From Acidovorax sp. DW039 (GTDB taxonomy: Bacteria; Pseudomonadota; Gammaproteobacteria; Burkholderiales; Burkholderiaceae_C), in assembly GCF_037101375.1 (NCBI RefSeq), contig NZ_AP029019.1:4343501-4407500 (forward strand): a stretch of 64,000 nucleotides of DNA, in the 5' to 3' direction. The notes below the pieces were generated by a model. The model saw only the letters and a list, made by a program, of their open reading frames with translations, ran no database searches and was not told the origin of the DNA. Shown here piece after piece: positions 9,826 through 21,136 of the stretch (position 1 is the stretch's first letter; each line of letters opens with the position of its first letter). The position numbers and the translations under genes were made by a program.

Positions 9826-10096
9826 AGAACCTGTTCCAAGTCTTTTTGGAGTTGCACAAGTGTCTTGCCGGGATGGGCTGCTAGGCGCAGCGCGCGGCCA
9901 ATAGCTCGTGCTATTGGCAAGCGGTGCAACAACGCAGACCGCCCGGCAAGACACTTGCCCGAAGGGTTGGAGTGAAATCGGGCGATTGGACGCCCCGGCT
10001 GCTTGCATGGGCATGAGCCCATGCAGCGCATCCGAAGCATCCACTCATCCCGATTGCACTCCAATTCAATCTCCAAAAAGACTTGGAACAGGTTCT
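9826..10096. repeat. 271-bp nested palindromic element
   Basis: The ends are perfect 26-bp inverted repeats (9826-9851 and 10071-10096; outer bases AGAACCTGTTCCAAG). Inside are two palindromic modules side by side. Module 1 has 15-bp perfect arms (9858-9872 and 9942-9956) around a 9-bp hairpin at 9897-9918 (CCAATAGC-tcgt-GCTATTGG). Module 2 has 14-bp arms matching at 13 positions (9969-9982 and 10049-10062) around a 9-bp hairpin at 10004-10025 (GCATGGGC-atga-GCCCATGC). No coding region is evident inside. The right end touches the oxyR stop codon. It occupies most of the 476-nt gap 9620-10095; the remaining 206 nt next to the peptidase start show nothing I can name. Confidence 0.75.
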
Positions 10097-11061
10097 CAGG
10101 ACAGACGCGTCACGCCGGGCAGTTCGCAAGCGTAGATGGCATTGCGCAAGGCAGCAATGGCTTCATAGCGCGTAAAGCTGCGGCGCCAGGCCAGCACCAC
10201 ACGGCGCATGGGCGGTGGGCTGCCGTCTTTTTCCTGGATGGGCAGGTAGCGGATGTAGCTCTCATCACTCTTGCGACGGCGTGCCGTGACGGCCAGCGCA
10301 TCGCGCGGCACGGAAAGCCTGGGCACCAGCGTGACGCCCATGCCTGCAGCCACCATGTGCTTGATGGTCTCCAGCGACGAGCCCTCGAACGACTTGCGGA
10401 TGCCTTCGGCATTGGAGGCAAAGCGGGCGAACTCGGGGCATACCTCCAGCACATGGTCGCGGAAGCAGTGGCCCGCTCCCAGCAACAGCATGGTTTCGCT
10501 TTTGAGTTCTGCCGCAGTGATGGATTTGCTTTCAGCCAAGGGGTGGGTGCTGGGCACGGCTGCCATGAAAGGCTCGTCGTACAGAGGGGCCATGGCCAGC
10601 CCGGTATCGGGGAAGGGCTCTGCCAGGATGGCGCAATCGATCTCTCCGGTGCGCAGCATCTCCAGCAGCTTCACGGTGAAGTTCTCCTGCAGCATGAGTG
10701 GCATCTGCGGCGTGCGACTGATGGACTGGCGCACCAGCTCGGGCAGAAGATAGGGGCCGATGGTGTAGATCACACCCAGAGTGAGAGGCCCCGCCAATGG
10801 GTCCTTCCCGCGCTTGGCAATCTCTTTGATGGCGGCGGCCTGCTCCAGCACGCTCTGCGCCTGCCGCACGATTTCCTCACCCAGCGGCGTGACCGTGACT
10901 TCGCCCGCGCTGCGCTCGAACAGCTTTACATCCAGTTCTTCTTCCAGCTTCTTGATGGCTACCGACAAAGTGGGCTGCGAGACATAGCAGGCATCGGCCG
11001 CATGGCCAAAGTGCTTTTCGCGGGCCACGGCGACGATGTATTTGAGTTCGGTGAGGGTCAT
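10096..11061 (-). CDS. oxyR: Hydrogen-peroxide-sensing LysR regulator OxyR
   Basis: The 321-residue LysR-family activator has an N-terminal winged helix-turn-helix (about residues 1-60). The redox cysteines fall at C199 and C208 (AGHCFRDHVLEVC), the same numbering and spacing as in Escherichia coli OxyR, where they form the peroxide-induced disulphide. The ATG at 11061 lies 6 nt after the recG stop, so the two are probably co-transcribed. The stop codon abuts the right arm of the nested palindromic element, which could shape the 3' end of the message. Confidence 0.95.
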   Translation of the reverse strand: MTLTELKYIVAVAREKHFGHAADACYVSQPTLSVAIKKLEEELDVKLFERSAGEVTVTPLGEEIVRQAQSVLEQAAAIKEIAKRGKDPLAGPLTLGVIYTIGPYLLPELVRQSISRTPQMPLMLQENFTVKLLEMLRTGEIDCAILAEPFPDTGLAMAPLYDEPFMAAVPSTHPLAESKSITAAELKSETMLLLGAGHCFRDHVLEVCPEFARFASNAEGIRKSFEGSSLETIKHMVAAGMGVTLVPRLSVPRDALAVTARRRKSDESYIRYLPIQEKDGSPPPMRRVVLAWRRSFTRYEAIAALRNAIYACELPGVTRLS

Positions 11062-11067
11062 GGTGCG

Positions 11068-13197
<2,130 letters not shown>

Positions 13198-13294
13198 GGG
13201 AAAATATCGTGAGCAAACTATGGTCTAAAAAGGCTAACATGGTTAGTGTTTGTGAGTCCGCGCTTTGCGTGGGCTTGTGTCGAGAATAGTTGTC

Positions 13295-14584
13295 ATGCTC
13301 AAGCGAATCAGTACCGAACACCTTACCCTGGGCATGTACCTGCACGAATTTTGCGGCTCGTGGATGGACCATCCCTTCTGGCGGGCCAAATTCGTCCTGA
13401 AAGACCCCAAGGATCTGGAGCGGATCAAGTCCACCGCCATTCACGAGGTATGGATTGACACATCCAAGGGACTGGATGTGGCCGTGGGGGTCTCGTCTGT
13501 CTCCCGCGAAGAGGCGGATTCCCAGATCGACTCCGACTTCGCCCTGCTGGAGGACATGCCGCCACTGGTGATCGAGATGCCTCCTCCACCCCCGCCGCCC
13601 CCGCCTGCGCCGCGGGGTCGTGCACCAGCCAGCTTCCAGAACGAGCTGAAAGTGGCGGCCTCCATCTGCAACGAATCCAAGCGCGCCGTGGTCTCCATGT
13701 TCAACGAAGCGCGCCTGGGCAAGGCTGTGGATTCAGCCAACGCCCAAAGCCTGGTGGAGGAGATCTCGGATTCCGTCACACGCAATCCGGGTGCCCTCAT
13801 CAGCCTGGCACGCCTGAAAACGGCGGACGACTACACATACATGCATTCGGTCGCCGTGTGCGCCATGATGGTGGCCTTGGCCAAGCAGATCGGGCTGAGT
13901 GAAGAACACACACGCAGCGCAGGCATGGCCGGGCTGCTGCACGACTTGGGCAAAGCCGCCATTCCGCTGGCGGTGCTGAACAAGCCGGGCAAGCTCACCG
14001 ACGCAGAGTTTGTGGTGATCCAGAGCCACCCTGTAGAGGGCTACAACATGCTCAAGGAAGGCGGCAGCGTGGAAGGCTCCGTGATGGACGCCTGCCTGCA
14101 CCACCACGAAAAAATGGACGGCACCGGCTACCCGGACAAGCTCAAGGGCGAAGAGATCAGCCTCATCGCCCGCATGACTGCCATCTGTGATGTGTACGAC
14201 GCCATCACCTCCGACCGCCCCTACAAGCGCGGCTGGGACCCGTCCGAATCGCTGCGGCGCATGGCCGAGTGGACCAAGGGCCACTTCGATCCCCGCCTCT
14301 TTCAGGCATTCGTCAAAAGCATTGGCATCTATCCGGTGGGCTCGCTGGTGCGCCTCACCTCAGGACGCATCGGTGTGGTGACAGAACAAGGCGGCCAGAC
14401 GCTGACCACGCCCAAGGTCAAGGTGTTCTTCTCTACCAAGTCCGACCTGCGCATTCCGCCCGAGGTTGTGGACCTGGCCGAACCCGGCTGCACCGAAAAA
14501 ATCGTGGCCCGCGAGGACCCCGACAAGTGGCGCTTTCCAGACCTCAACGAACTTTGGTCCGGCCTCTCGGAGCGGCCCTGGTAA
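13295..14584 (+). CDS. HD-GYP domain cyclic-di-GMP phosphodiesterase with DUF3391
   Basis: The product is 429 residues from the ATG at 13295; an upstream in-frame GTG-type start is possible but adds nothing conserved. An N-terminal DUF3391-like segment (about 1-125) includes a run of nine prolines near residue 98. The HD-GYP domain follows, with H216-D217 in LLHDLGK and the G278-Y279-P280 triplet in HHEKMDGTGYP, the residues that bind metal and mark cyclic-di-GMP hydrolysis. No membrane segment or receiver is seen. It is divergent from recG and 62 nt upstream of pfkB. The signal sensed by the N-terminal region is unknown. Confidence 0.92.
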   Translation: MLKRISTEHLTLGMYLHEFCGSWMDHPFWRAKFVLKDPKDLERIKSTAIHEVWIDTSKGLDVAVGVSSVSREEADSQIDSDFALLEDMPPLVIEMPPPPPPPPPAPRGRAPASFQNELKVAASICNESKRAVVSMFNEARLGKAVDSANAQSLVEEISDSVTRNPGALISLARLKTADDYTYMHSVAVCAMMVALAKQIGLSEEHTRSAGMAGLLHDLGKAAIPLAVLNKPGKLTDAEFVVIQSHPVEGYNMLKEGGSVEGSVMDACLHHHEKMDGTGYPDKLKGEEISLIARMTAICDVYDAITSDRPYKRGWDPSESLRRMAEWTKGHFDPRLFQAFVKSIGIYPVGSLVRLTSGRIGVVTEQGGQTLTTPKVKVFFSTKSDLRIPPEVVDLAEPGCTEKIVAREDPDKWRFPDLNELWSGLSERPW

Positions 14585-14646
14585 TCCGCAGCCGTTGACC
14601 ACGGCGGGTGACCGCTGACCTTTGTGCCCTGCGGGGTGCCGCTCGC

Positions 14647-15615
14647 ATGACTGCATTTCTGACGCTCACCCCCAATCCTGCACTCGACATAGCCACCCGT
14701 ACCGAACGGGTGGAGCCCACGCACAAACTGCGCTGCGATACCGTGCAGCGGTTTCCCGGTGGAGGTGGGGTCAACGTGGCGCGGGTGTTGCACCGGCTGG
14801 GTGCAGACGTGCAGGCCTGGGCAGCGACCGGCGGCCCTGCAGGTGCGCAATTGGTGGCTTTACTGCAAGCAGAGGGTGTTCCCACCCAGGCCTACCCCGT
14901 GCATGGAGACACCCGGGAAAACATTGCGGTGCTGGAGACTGAGACGGGTCGCGAATTCCGTTTTGTGCTGCCTGGCCCCACCTGGACACATGACGAATGG
15001 ACTACGGCATTGACCCAACTGGGTCAGCACCTGCGCGAAGCACGGTCTGGCCTGCGCTGGCTGGTAGGCAGCGGCAGCCTGCCGCCTGGGGTGCCGGATG
15101 ATTTCTACGCGCAGGCCGCCACCATCGCCCGCCAGCATGGCGTGGGCATGGCACTGGACACTTCGGGAAAAGCCCTTGCGGCCGCACTCCGCACGGGGGT
15201 GCAGGTGGTCAAACCCAGCCTGCGCGAGTTGCGCGAACTGCTGCAGCAACCCCTGGAAGACATCACGGCCGCCTGCACTGCAGCGCGCTCGCTGGTCCTC
15301 CATGGGCAGGCTGAGACCGTGGCCCTGTCGATGGGAGAGCAAGGTGCCGTGCTGGCCACCCGCCTGGGTGCCTGGCATGCCCCGGCGCTGCAGGTGCCTG
15401 CAAGCACAGGCACCACGGGAGCCGGGGACTGCTTTCTGGCCACTTTGCTGTGGGCGCTGGACTCTGGCCAACCTGCGCCAGAAGCATTGCGCTGGGGTGT
15501 GGCCGCAGGGGCTGCTGCGCTGCTGGCCCCTGGCACCACGCTGGCGCAGGCCGAAGACATCCATCGCCTGCATGCGTCCGCGCCGGTGCCAACCCTCATC
15601 ATCACTGCCGGCTGA
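14647..15615 (+). CDS. pfkB: 6-phosphofructokinase of the PfkB (ribokinase) family
   Basis: The product is 322 residues from the ATG at 14647. PfkB-family sugar kinases phosphorylate fructose 6-phosphate or fructose 1-phosphate with ATP. The N-terminal signature LTPNPALDIATRT and the FPGGGGVNVARVL loop match E. coli PfkB more closely than FruK. The C-terminal anion-hole motif GTTGAGDCF puts the catalytic base at D261. No PTS or fru genes are nearby, which favours a 6-phosphofructokinase assignment, but the substrate (including tagatose phosphates) is not fixed by the sequence. Confidence 0.85.
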   Translation: MTAFLTLTPNPALDIATRTERVEPTHKLRCDTVQRFPGGGGVNVARVLHRLGADVQAWAATGGPAGAQLVALLQAEGVPTQAYPVHGDTRENIAVLETETGREFRFVLPGPTWTHDEWTTALTQLGQHLREARSGLRWLVGSGSLPPGVPDDFYAQAATIARQHGVGMALDTSGKALAAALRTGVQVVKPSLRELRELLQQPLEDITAACTAARSLVLHGQAETVALSMGEQGAVLATRLGAWHAPALQVPASTGTTGAGDCFLATLLWALDSGQPAPEALRWGVAAGAAALLAPGTTLAQAEDIHRLHASAPVPTLIITAG

Positions 15616-15734
15616 ATCGCGCGCCCTGCACAGGTTGAAGGCAAAACACCCCACCCAGACTTCCTCGTCAGGGGCATGTCACAATCGCGCCCCTTGTTTC
15701 ACCCTTGGTACGGGCCCGTTCAGCCCTCAAGCAC

Positions 15735-16868
15735 ATGACTGTTTCCTCCCCCTCTCCCAGCGCCAGCCGCACCTACACCCTCAGCGACTTTGACTTTGCG
15801 CTGCCCCCTGAACTGATCGCACAGCATCCCGCCGCAGAACGCAGCGCATCGCGCCTGCTGGACGGCCGGGCCATGCAACCGATAGACCGCATCTTCCGGG
15901 AGTTACCCGGACTGCTGCGAGCGGGCGATCTGCTGGTCTTCAACGACACCCGCGTGGTCAAGGCCCGCATCTTTGGCGAAAAGGCCAGCGGCGGAAAGCT
16001 GGAACTGCTGATTGAGCGGGTACTGCCCGCAGAAGCCGGGAACCCCGGCAACGAAGTCGTGGCCCATATGAAGGTCAGCAAAAAGCCCCTGCCGGGCAGC
16101 ACCGTGCACATGGCCGGTGGCCGCCATGCTGGCGGCTTTGATGCCACGCTGCTGGGCCGCTGGCCCACGGAAGATGGCCCACTGTTCCGGTTTGCGCTGC
16201 ACGGTCCCCGCGGCGAATCCCCGTGGGAACTGATGGAGCAGCACGGCCACCTGCCCCTGCCCCCCTACATCGAGCGCCAGCAAAACGCAGAACACGACCC
16301 CGACGAAGCCGAAGACAGCCAGCGCTATCAAACCGTGTTTGCACGCGCGCCCGGTGCCGTGGCCGCTCCCACTGCCGCCCTGCACTTTGATGAGACGGTG
16401 CTGCAAGGCCTGAGCGCCCAGGGCATCGAGCGCGCCAACGTCACACTGCACGTAGGCGCGGGCACCTTCCAGCCCTGCAAGACCGAAAACCTGGCAGAGC
16501 ACCAGATGCATAGCGAGTGGTATGAAATACCGCTCGCCACCTTGGCCGCACTGGAGCGCTGCCGCCAGCGCGGCGGGCGGGTGGTGGCGGTGGGCACCAC
16601 CACCGTGCGCACACTGGAATCCTGGGCACGCACAGGGCAGGCCACCGGAGACACCAATATCTTCATCACCCCGGGCTTTGAGTTCGCCGTGGTGGATGTG
16701 CTCATCACCAATTTCCACCTGCCCAAGAGCACGCTGATGATGCTGGTGAGCGCCTTCGCGGGATATGCCCACATCATGGGGCTGTACCGACACGCCATCG
16801 CCGAGGGATACCGCTTCTTCAGCTACGGCGACGCCATGCTGCTAGAGCGCGCACGCCCCGCCCCCTGA
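15735..16868 (+). CDS. queA: S-adenosylmethionine:tRNA ribosyltransferase-isomerase QueA
   Basis: The product is 377 residues from the ATG at 15735. QueA transfers and isomerises the ribosyl group of S-adenosylmethionine onto 7-aminomethyl-7-deazaguanine in tRNA, making epoxyqueuosine. Diagnostic blocks are [44 protein letters not shown]-like [11 protein letters not shown] and [16 protein letters not shown] modest insertion (about residues 160-180, PWELMEQ onward) is within family range. The stop codon lies inside a G/C hairpin. No tgt gene is in the window. Confidence 0.96.
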   Translation: MTVSSPSPSASRTYTLSDFDFALPPELIAQHPAAERSASRLLDGRAMQPIDRIFRELPGLLRAGDLLVFNDTRVVKARIFGEKASGGKLELLIERVLPAEAGNPGNEVVAHMKVSKKPLPGSTVHMAGGRHAGGFDATLLGRWPTEDGPLFRFALHGPRGESPWELMEQHGHLPLPPYIERQQNAEHDPDEAEDSQRYQTVFARAPGAVAAPTAALHFDETVLQGLSAQGIERANVTLHVGAGTFQPCKTENLAEHQMHSEWYEIPLATLAALERCRQRGGRVVAVGTTTVRTLESWARTGQATGDTNIFITPGFEFAVVDVLITNFHLPKSTLMMLVSAFAGYAHIMGLYRHAIAEGYRFFSYGDAMLLERARPAP

Positions 16869-16875
16869 AGGGGGC
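16860..16875 (+). terminator. G/C hairpin at the queA stop codon
   Basis: GCCCCC-tgaa-GGGGGC forms a 6-bp stem whose loop contains the queA stop codon. There is no U-run, so it may be a weak or factor-assisted terminator. A related CCCCTGAAGGG sequence recurs near 17006, suggesting a locally repeated motif. Confidence 0.4.
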
Positions 16876-17052
16876 GCAAATCCACGGCAAAAGCAGCAAA
16901 ACGTCACACCTGCTTACCAATGGATGCAGGGTAGAGGTCTGCGCGGCATGACCCCGCCCTACACTCGTTACAAATGACCGCAAGCCCAGCTTGCACGCAG
17001 CGCGCCCCCTGAAGGGCTGCGCGCTGCCATGTCCTTGTTTCGAGAAAAGTTC

Positions 17053-17640
17053 ATGAGAAAAGCACTGTCCCTCCACCCCGTTGCCCTCTCCTGCGTTCTG
17101 CTGCTTGGCGGTTGCGCCGCGGCTCCTGCCGACAGGAACACCAAGGCGGCTTCAGGTAGCACCCAGACGGCATCACAGTCGCCCGACACCGCAACCGAAG
17201 TCGGTCGTGCCATCACATCGCCTTTGTCAGACCTGAACCTGGTCAAGGCAGACATTCCCCCGCTGCTCGCCGCCGCCCGGCAGGCCCCCTACGCTCTGCC
17301 CGCCGATCGCAGCTGCCCTGCACTGGCTGAACAGGTTCAGGCGCTGGATGCCGTATTGGGCGCAGACTTGGACACACCATCCACCGATGCCAACCCCAGC
17401 CTGATAGAGCGCGGGGCAGGTGCTGCAAAGAAGGGTGCCATCGGGGCCGTCAGAGGTGCTGCAGAAGGCGTGGTGCCCATGCGCAGCTGGGTGCGCAAGC
17501 TCACCGGCGCAGAAAAGTACAGCCGCGAGGTCGAGGCCTCCATCACGGCAGGCACCATCCGGCGCAGTTACCTCAAAGGGTTAGGTCAGGCTGCGGGGTG
17601 CGAGACGCCTGCGGCACCGCGGCAACAAGTCGCGGAGTAA
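17053..17640 (+). CDS. Predicted lipoprotein of unknown function
   Basis: The 195-residue product begins with a lipoprotein signal peptide; the lipobox LLGGC places the lipidated cysteine at C21. The mature part has a Thr/Ser/Ala-rich linker, a segment with a cysteine (ADRSCPAL) and a Gly/Ala-rich patch (GAAKKGAIGAVRGAAEG) that resembles a flexible membrane-proximal or glycine-zipper stretch. It ends with SYLKGLGQAAGCETP. Such glycine-zipper segments occur in outer-membrane lipoproteins, but I do not recognise the family. The start at 17053 was chosen because the signal peptide begins there. Confidence 0.75.
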   Translation: MRKALSLHPVALSCVLLLGGCAAAPADRNTKAASGSTQTASQSPDTATEVGRAITSPLSDLNLVKADIPPLLAAARQAPYALPADRSCPALAEQVQALDAVLGADLDTPSTDANPSLIERGAGAAKKGAIGAVRGAAEGVVPMRSWVRKLTGAEKYSREVEASITAGTIRRSYLKGLGQAAGCETPAAPRQQVAE

Positions 17641-17771
17641 GGCGAGCCGGAGTAGGGCAGGGCTCAGTGCCCCCGGGGCCCGGGGCAGAGGTATGGTGCA
17701 TTCACAACACTTCAAGCCCCGGGACAGGGTTTGTGCACTAGGCTTTTAGAATCCAGCATCAACCAACTCAG

Positions 17772-17802
17772 AAGCACAGCCCGTGGAATGGGCTGTGCTT
17801 CA
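17772..17802 (+). terminator. Strong intrinsic terminator, possible short-RNA end
   Basis: GAAGCACAGCCC (17772 onward) pairs perfectly with GGGCTGTGCTTC ending at 17802, a 12-bp stem with a 7-nt loop, followed by ATTTTGCC. It lies about 130 nt past the lipoprotein stop. A TAGAAT hexamer at 17747-17752 could be a -10 element just upstream, so a short RNA of about 45-50 nt ending here is possible, but there is no convincing -35. Confidence 0.7.
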
Positions 17803-17898
17803 TTTTGCCTGTTGCGCACGGACCTTTTGCGGCTTGAGCTGCCTATGCCAATGGGACTAAGTCAATCTGAGTTGACCCGACACTTTTAAAGCTGATCT

Positions 17899-20241
17899 AT
17901 GCCACGCAAGCATCGCCCATCACGCACTTCCTTGCTATTGCTGTCATTGATTGCACCTTTTTGTGTGCAACCAGCGCACGCCCAAGGCGCGGTCACACTC
18001 CAGCCTGACGGAAGTTTGCTGTATTCAGGCGATTCTGCCCGCTTCTCTATTGGTTACGCCAAGGGTGGCAAGTTCCAGGGAGAACTTTCCAGCGTGTTGT
18101 ATGAACAGGCAGACAGCACTTGGCTTGGCGAAGGCTGGGTGGCCCAGTCTTCAGGAGGCCTCAAGCTCAGCTATCACCGGCTGCAAGGCGCTACGGTCCA
18201 CAAGTACTTCCTGGCCCATGACCAGAACCAGACCCGCGACCGAAAAATCACGCTGGGATATGGCCGCGAAGAAAGCGACTGGTTTGGTAATCTGAACCTG
18301 AGCAGGGCCACCACAGGACGCCGACTTATGGGTACGACGTCGAGCACGACGACACAGGAAGAAGCAGGAGTCGCGGATGGGCGCCCTTATATCGACAGCA
18401 TCACCCGCACGCTGAACACCCGGTTTTACGAAAAAGCCTATGACTACGGCGTGGGAGTTCGAGCTGGTCGCACCTTTGACAACCGCCAGGTCCGCATCAC
18501 TGCGGGGTACGACTACGAATGGGGCCGCAGCAATGCCCATCAGCACACGGTATCGCTGATGGCGGAAAAGGCGTTTGCGGGAACCCCTCACAGCGTCGCA
18601 CTGCAGGTGGATCGCATCTTCAAAAGCGGAGACCTGGACACCACCCGCAATGAAACCCGAGCGATGGTGGTGTACCGCTATGCCCTGGGGGGCAACAACA
18701 GCCAACCAGAGCGCCTGTTCCGCGTCACCCCCGTTACGACGCCCGCAGCGATACCCACCTCTGCAGAGCCGGCTGTGGCACACCAAGCACCGCAAGAGCC
18801 CGTGAAACAGTGGGTGAAAACCAAGGCCAACATGATGGCCGAGGCGTTCTTCGCGTTCAACAGCGCACGCCTGACCCCTTCAGCCAAAGCTGAGTTGGAC
18901 CGCGTGGCCCAGCAGCTCAAAACCCAAGGGCACGAAGGCAACGTACTCATTATTGGTCACACCTGCGACCTGGGCAGCGACGCCGCAAACGATAAGCTTT
19001 CCTTGCAGCGCGCCACGGCCGTGCGTGACTACCTGGTTGCAGCTGGTGCGTTTGGTGCGACCGAGGCTCTGGCCGAAGGTCGCGGCAAGCGCGACCCCAA
19101 GTACCCTGCGGAGCCAGCCACCCGCGAGAAGAACCGCCGCGTGGAATTGGAGTTCTACAGCTTTGTGGACGAAGAGCAAGAGGTGGCCCCTGCACCCCCC
19201 CCTGCATCCACGACAACCGCTACTGCCGCCCCTCAGCCCCCCGCAGTCACCTACGAGCGCGAACTGGTGGACCAACCACCAGCTTGGGTTCGTCAGGCGC
19301 TGCGTACGCCAGCGCTGCACAAGCGCACAGTAGATGTGTACCGTACAAAGGAAGAGACACAGACGGAAAGCAGGACACGTACGTGGGTCAACCGAGCACC
19401 TACCGCGAACGACGATGCGTATCAAGTAGCGCAAGGAACAAGCACCAGCCTGGCCGTGCTCGCTAACGACACGGATCCAGACGAAGGCGATCAACTGACC
19501 TTGGTTTCTGTTGGACAGCCAGCCCAAGGTAGGGTCCGCCTAGAAGGGGCGCGAATAGTGTACGCCGCGCCTGCCAATTTTGTGGGGATCGACCGATTTA
19601 CGTACTCCATCCGCGACCGCCAAGGTTTGACTTCGACAGCACAAGTTTCCGTCACGGTCACTGGCAACACTACGGCAAACAGAGCTCCTGTCGCTAACGA
19701 TGACGCGTACCAAGTCACAGCAGGCTCAACGTTGAGCATGGCCGTATTGGCCAACGACACAGATCCAGATGCGGGTGACGTTTTAGCTATTGCGTCCGTA
19801 GGTCAGCCACTTAAAGGCTCTGTACGGATTGATGGGCAGCAAATCAGCTATACAGCACCAGCCAATTTCAACGGCACCGATCAGTTCACGTACACAGCGA
19901 AAGACCTGCAAGGTCTGACGGCATCTGCCCGCGTGACTGTGACGGTGACAGGGGGAAGCTCATCCAACAAGCCTCCGATTGCGAATGGAGATAGTTTCTG
20001 GGTTAGCGGGCGTGAGCCTGTCTTGTTGTCCGTCTTGTCCAACGACTCAGATCCTGACGGAGATACGTTAAGCATCATTAGCGTGAGCCCGCTGGTCAAA
20101 AACACAGGGACTTTAAAGATAGAGGGAACGCAAGTGCTGTACACACCCAGAGGCCCCTTCTTCAATGACTCGTTCACCTACACCATTAGCGATGGCAAAG
20201 GCGGACAAGCAACAGCCTCTGTGCAGTTGATTGATCCCTGA
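17899..20241 (+). CDS. OmpA-like outer-membrane protein with three C-terminal cadherin/Ig-like repeats
   Basis: The product is 780 residues. A signal peptide ends near residue 28 (PAHAQ). Residues about 30-270 alternate polar and hydrophobic positions like a small beta-barrel, ending MVVYRYALGG. An OmpA-type peptidoglycan-binding domain follows at about 312-415, with FFAFNSARLTPSAKAELD and EKNRRVELEF. After a Pro/Thr linker (about 425-450) and a charged stretch come three tandem repeats starting near residues 498, 594 and 690. Each begins with an N(R/K)xPxANxD-like motif and contains VLxNDxDPD and a FTYT(I/A)xD-type strand, typical of cadherin/Big-type beta-sandwich repeats. Base composition drops and codon use becomes less GC-biased in the repeats. 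An OmpA domain in the middle rather than at the end is unusual. Confidence 0.85.
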   Translation: MPRKHRPSRTSLLLLSLIAPFCVQPAHAQGAVTLQPDGSLLYSGDSARFSIGYAKGGKFQGELSSVLYEQADSTWLGEGWVAQSSGGLKLSYHRLQGATVHKYFLAHDQNQTRDRKITLGYGREESDWFGNLNLSRATTGRRLMGTTSSTTTQEEAGVADGRPYIDSITRTLNTRFYEKAYDYGVGVRAGRTFDNRQVRITAGYDYEWGRSNAHQHTVSLMAEKAFAGTPHSVALQVDRIFKSGDLDTTRNETRAMVVYRYALGGNNSQPERLFRVTPVTTPAAIPTSAEPAVAHQAPQEPVKQWVKTKANMMAEAFFAFNSARLTPSAKAELDRVAQQLKTQGHEGNVLIIGHTCDLGSDAANDKLSLQRATAVRDYLVAAGAFGATEALAEGRGKRDPKYPAEPATREKNRRVELEFYSFVDEEQEVAPAPPPASTTTATAAPQPPAVTYERELVDQPPAWVRQALRTPALHKRTVDVYRTKEETQTESRTRTWVNRAPTANDDAYQVAQGTSTSLAVLANDTDPDEGDQLTLVSVGQPAQGRVRLEGARIVYAAPANFVGIDRFTYSIRDRQGLTSTAQVSVTVTGNTTANRAPVANDDAYQVTAGSTLSMAVLANDTDPDAGDVLAIASVGQPLKGSVRIDGQQISYTAPANFNGTDQFTYTAKDLQGLTASARVTVTVTGGSSSNKPPIANGDSFWVSGREPVLLSVLSNDSDPDGDTLSIISVSPLVKNTGTLKIEGTQVLYTPRGPFFNDSFTYTISDGKGGQATASVQLIDP

Positions 20242-20342
20242 CATGTCCAGCCAGTATTTCGGCAAATGTAGGTCACTGCATGTGACCAAAAATGGCCAAA
20301 ATACGGCGACGAGATGTCTGGTCTCTGCTGAGGCTGCGGGGG

Positions 20343-21074
20343 CTAGTTACCGCGAGCTATCTGTGCATCCCTGAATTCCCGCGCCTTGCCGAAATGACCA
20401 TTGCCAATGAAAGGCACCGGTGGCCGCAGGGCGGACAAGGGGGAGGGGTGATTGGAGGTCAGCACCAGATGCCCCCGATCCTGCGGAATGAAGGCGCGCT
20501 TGGACTGGGCATGGCTGCCCCACAGCATGAAGACCACGGGGCGGTCGCCCTCGGCGACGTGGCGGATGACCGCGTCGGTCAGTTGCTCCCATCCCTTGCC
20601 TGCATGGCTTGCGGCCTGGCCCTCTTCTACCGTGAGGCAGGTGTTGAGCAGCAGCACCCCGCTCGTAGCCCATTTCACCAGGCTGCCGCCGGGGTTCGGA
20701 AAGGGCGGAAAAGGCACGCCCAGATCGCGCTGCATTTCCTTGAAGATGTTTTGCAGCGAGGGCGGCAGGCGCACGCCCGGCGCGACTGAAAACGCCAGTC
20801 CTTCGGCCTGCCCACGCCCGTGGTACGGGTCCTGCCCGAGGATCACCACACGCACGGCTTCGGGCGGTGTCAGCTCCAGCGCCCGCAGCGGACGCGGAGG
20901 GAAGATGCTGGCACCCGCATCGATGCGGGCTTGCAGAAAGGCCAGCAGCTTCTGACCGATAGATCCGGCGAAGAATTCATCCACCAGCGGTTGCCAGCCA
21001 GCAGCGACAGGCCAATGGGCGGGATTGGCATCCTGCAGCTGGGTGGGATCTGCGCCCTGGGCGTTGAAACTCAT
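20343..21074 (-). CDS. ung: Uracil-DNA glycosylase
   Basis: The product is 243 residues and removes uracil from DNA in base-excision repair. The family-1 motifs are intact: the water-activating D82 and H85 in GQDPYHG, LLLNTCLTV, and HPSPLSA near the end. The ATG at 21074 is used; a TTG two codons upstream lies inside a repeat and is unlikely to be the start. The gene follows trpC on the same strand after 62 nt that consist almost entirely of a palindromic repeat, so it may be a distal member of the trp transcription unit. Confidence 0.95.
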   Translation of the reverse strand: MSFNAQGADPTQLQDANPAHWPVAAGWQPLVDEFFAGSIGQKLLAFLQARIDAGASIFPPRPLRALELTPPEAVRVVILGQDPYHGRGQAEGLAFSVAPGVRLPPSLQNIFKEMQRDLGVPFPPFPNPGGSLVKWATSGVLLLNTCLTVEEGQAASHAGKGWEQLTDAVIRHVAEGDRPVVFMLWGSHAQSKRAFIPQDRGHLVLTSNHPSPLSALRPPVPFIGNGHFGKAREFRDAQIARGN

Positions 21075-21132
21075 AGTCAAATCTGCCTCCAGCGCTTTTC
21101 AATCAAGCGCAAGCAGCTATCAATTAAATAGC
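21075..21132 (-). repeat. Palindromic repeat (family C), intergenic copy
   Basis: Read on the minus strand this copy contains TTGATAGCTGCTTGCGCTT, a short loop, then AAGCGCTGGAGGCAGATTTG. It fills the gap between the trpC stop and the ung start. Related copies lie at 27713-27761, 55539-55599 and 62835-62893. The arms GCGCTT and AAGCGC can pair, giving a small hairpin in the ung leader. Confidence 0.8.
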
Positions 21133-21136
21133 AAAA

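Noticed and set aside
20271..20287. GGTCAC-tgcat-GTGACC hairpin between the OmpA-like gene and ung
   Set aside because: Only 6 bp with no U-run on either strand; too weak to call a terminator for either convergent gene.
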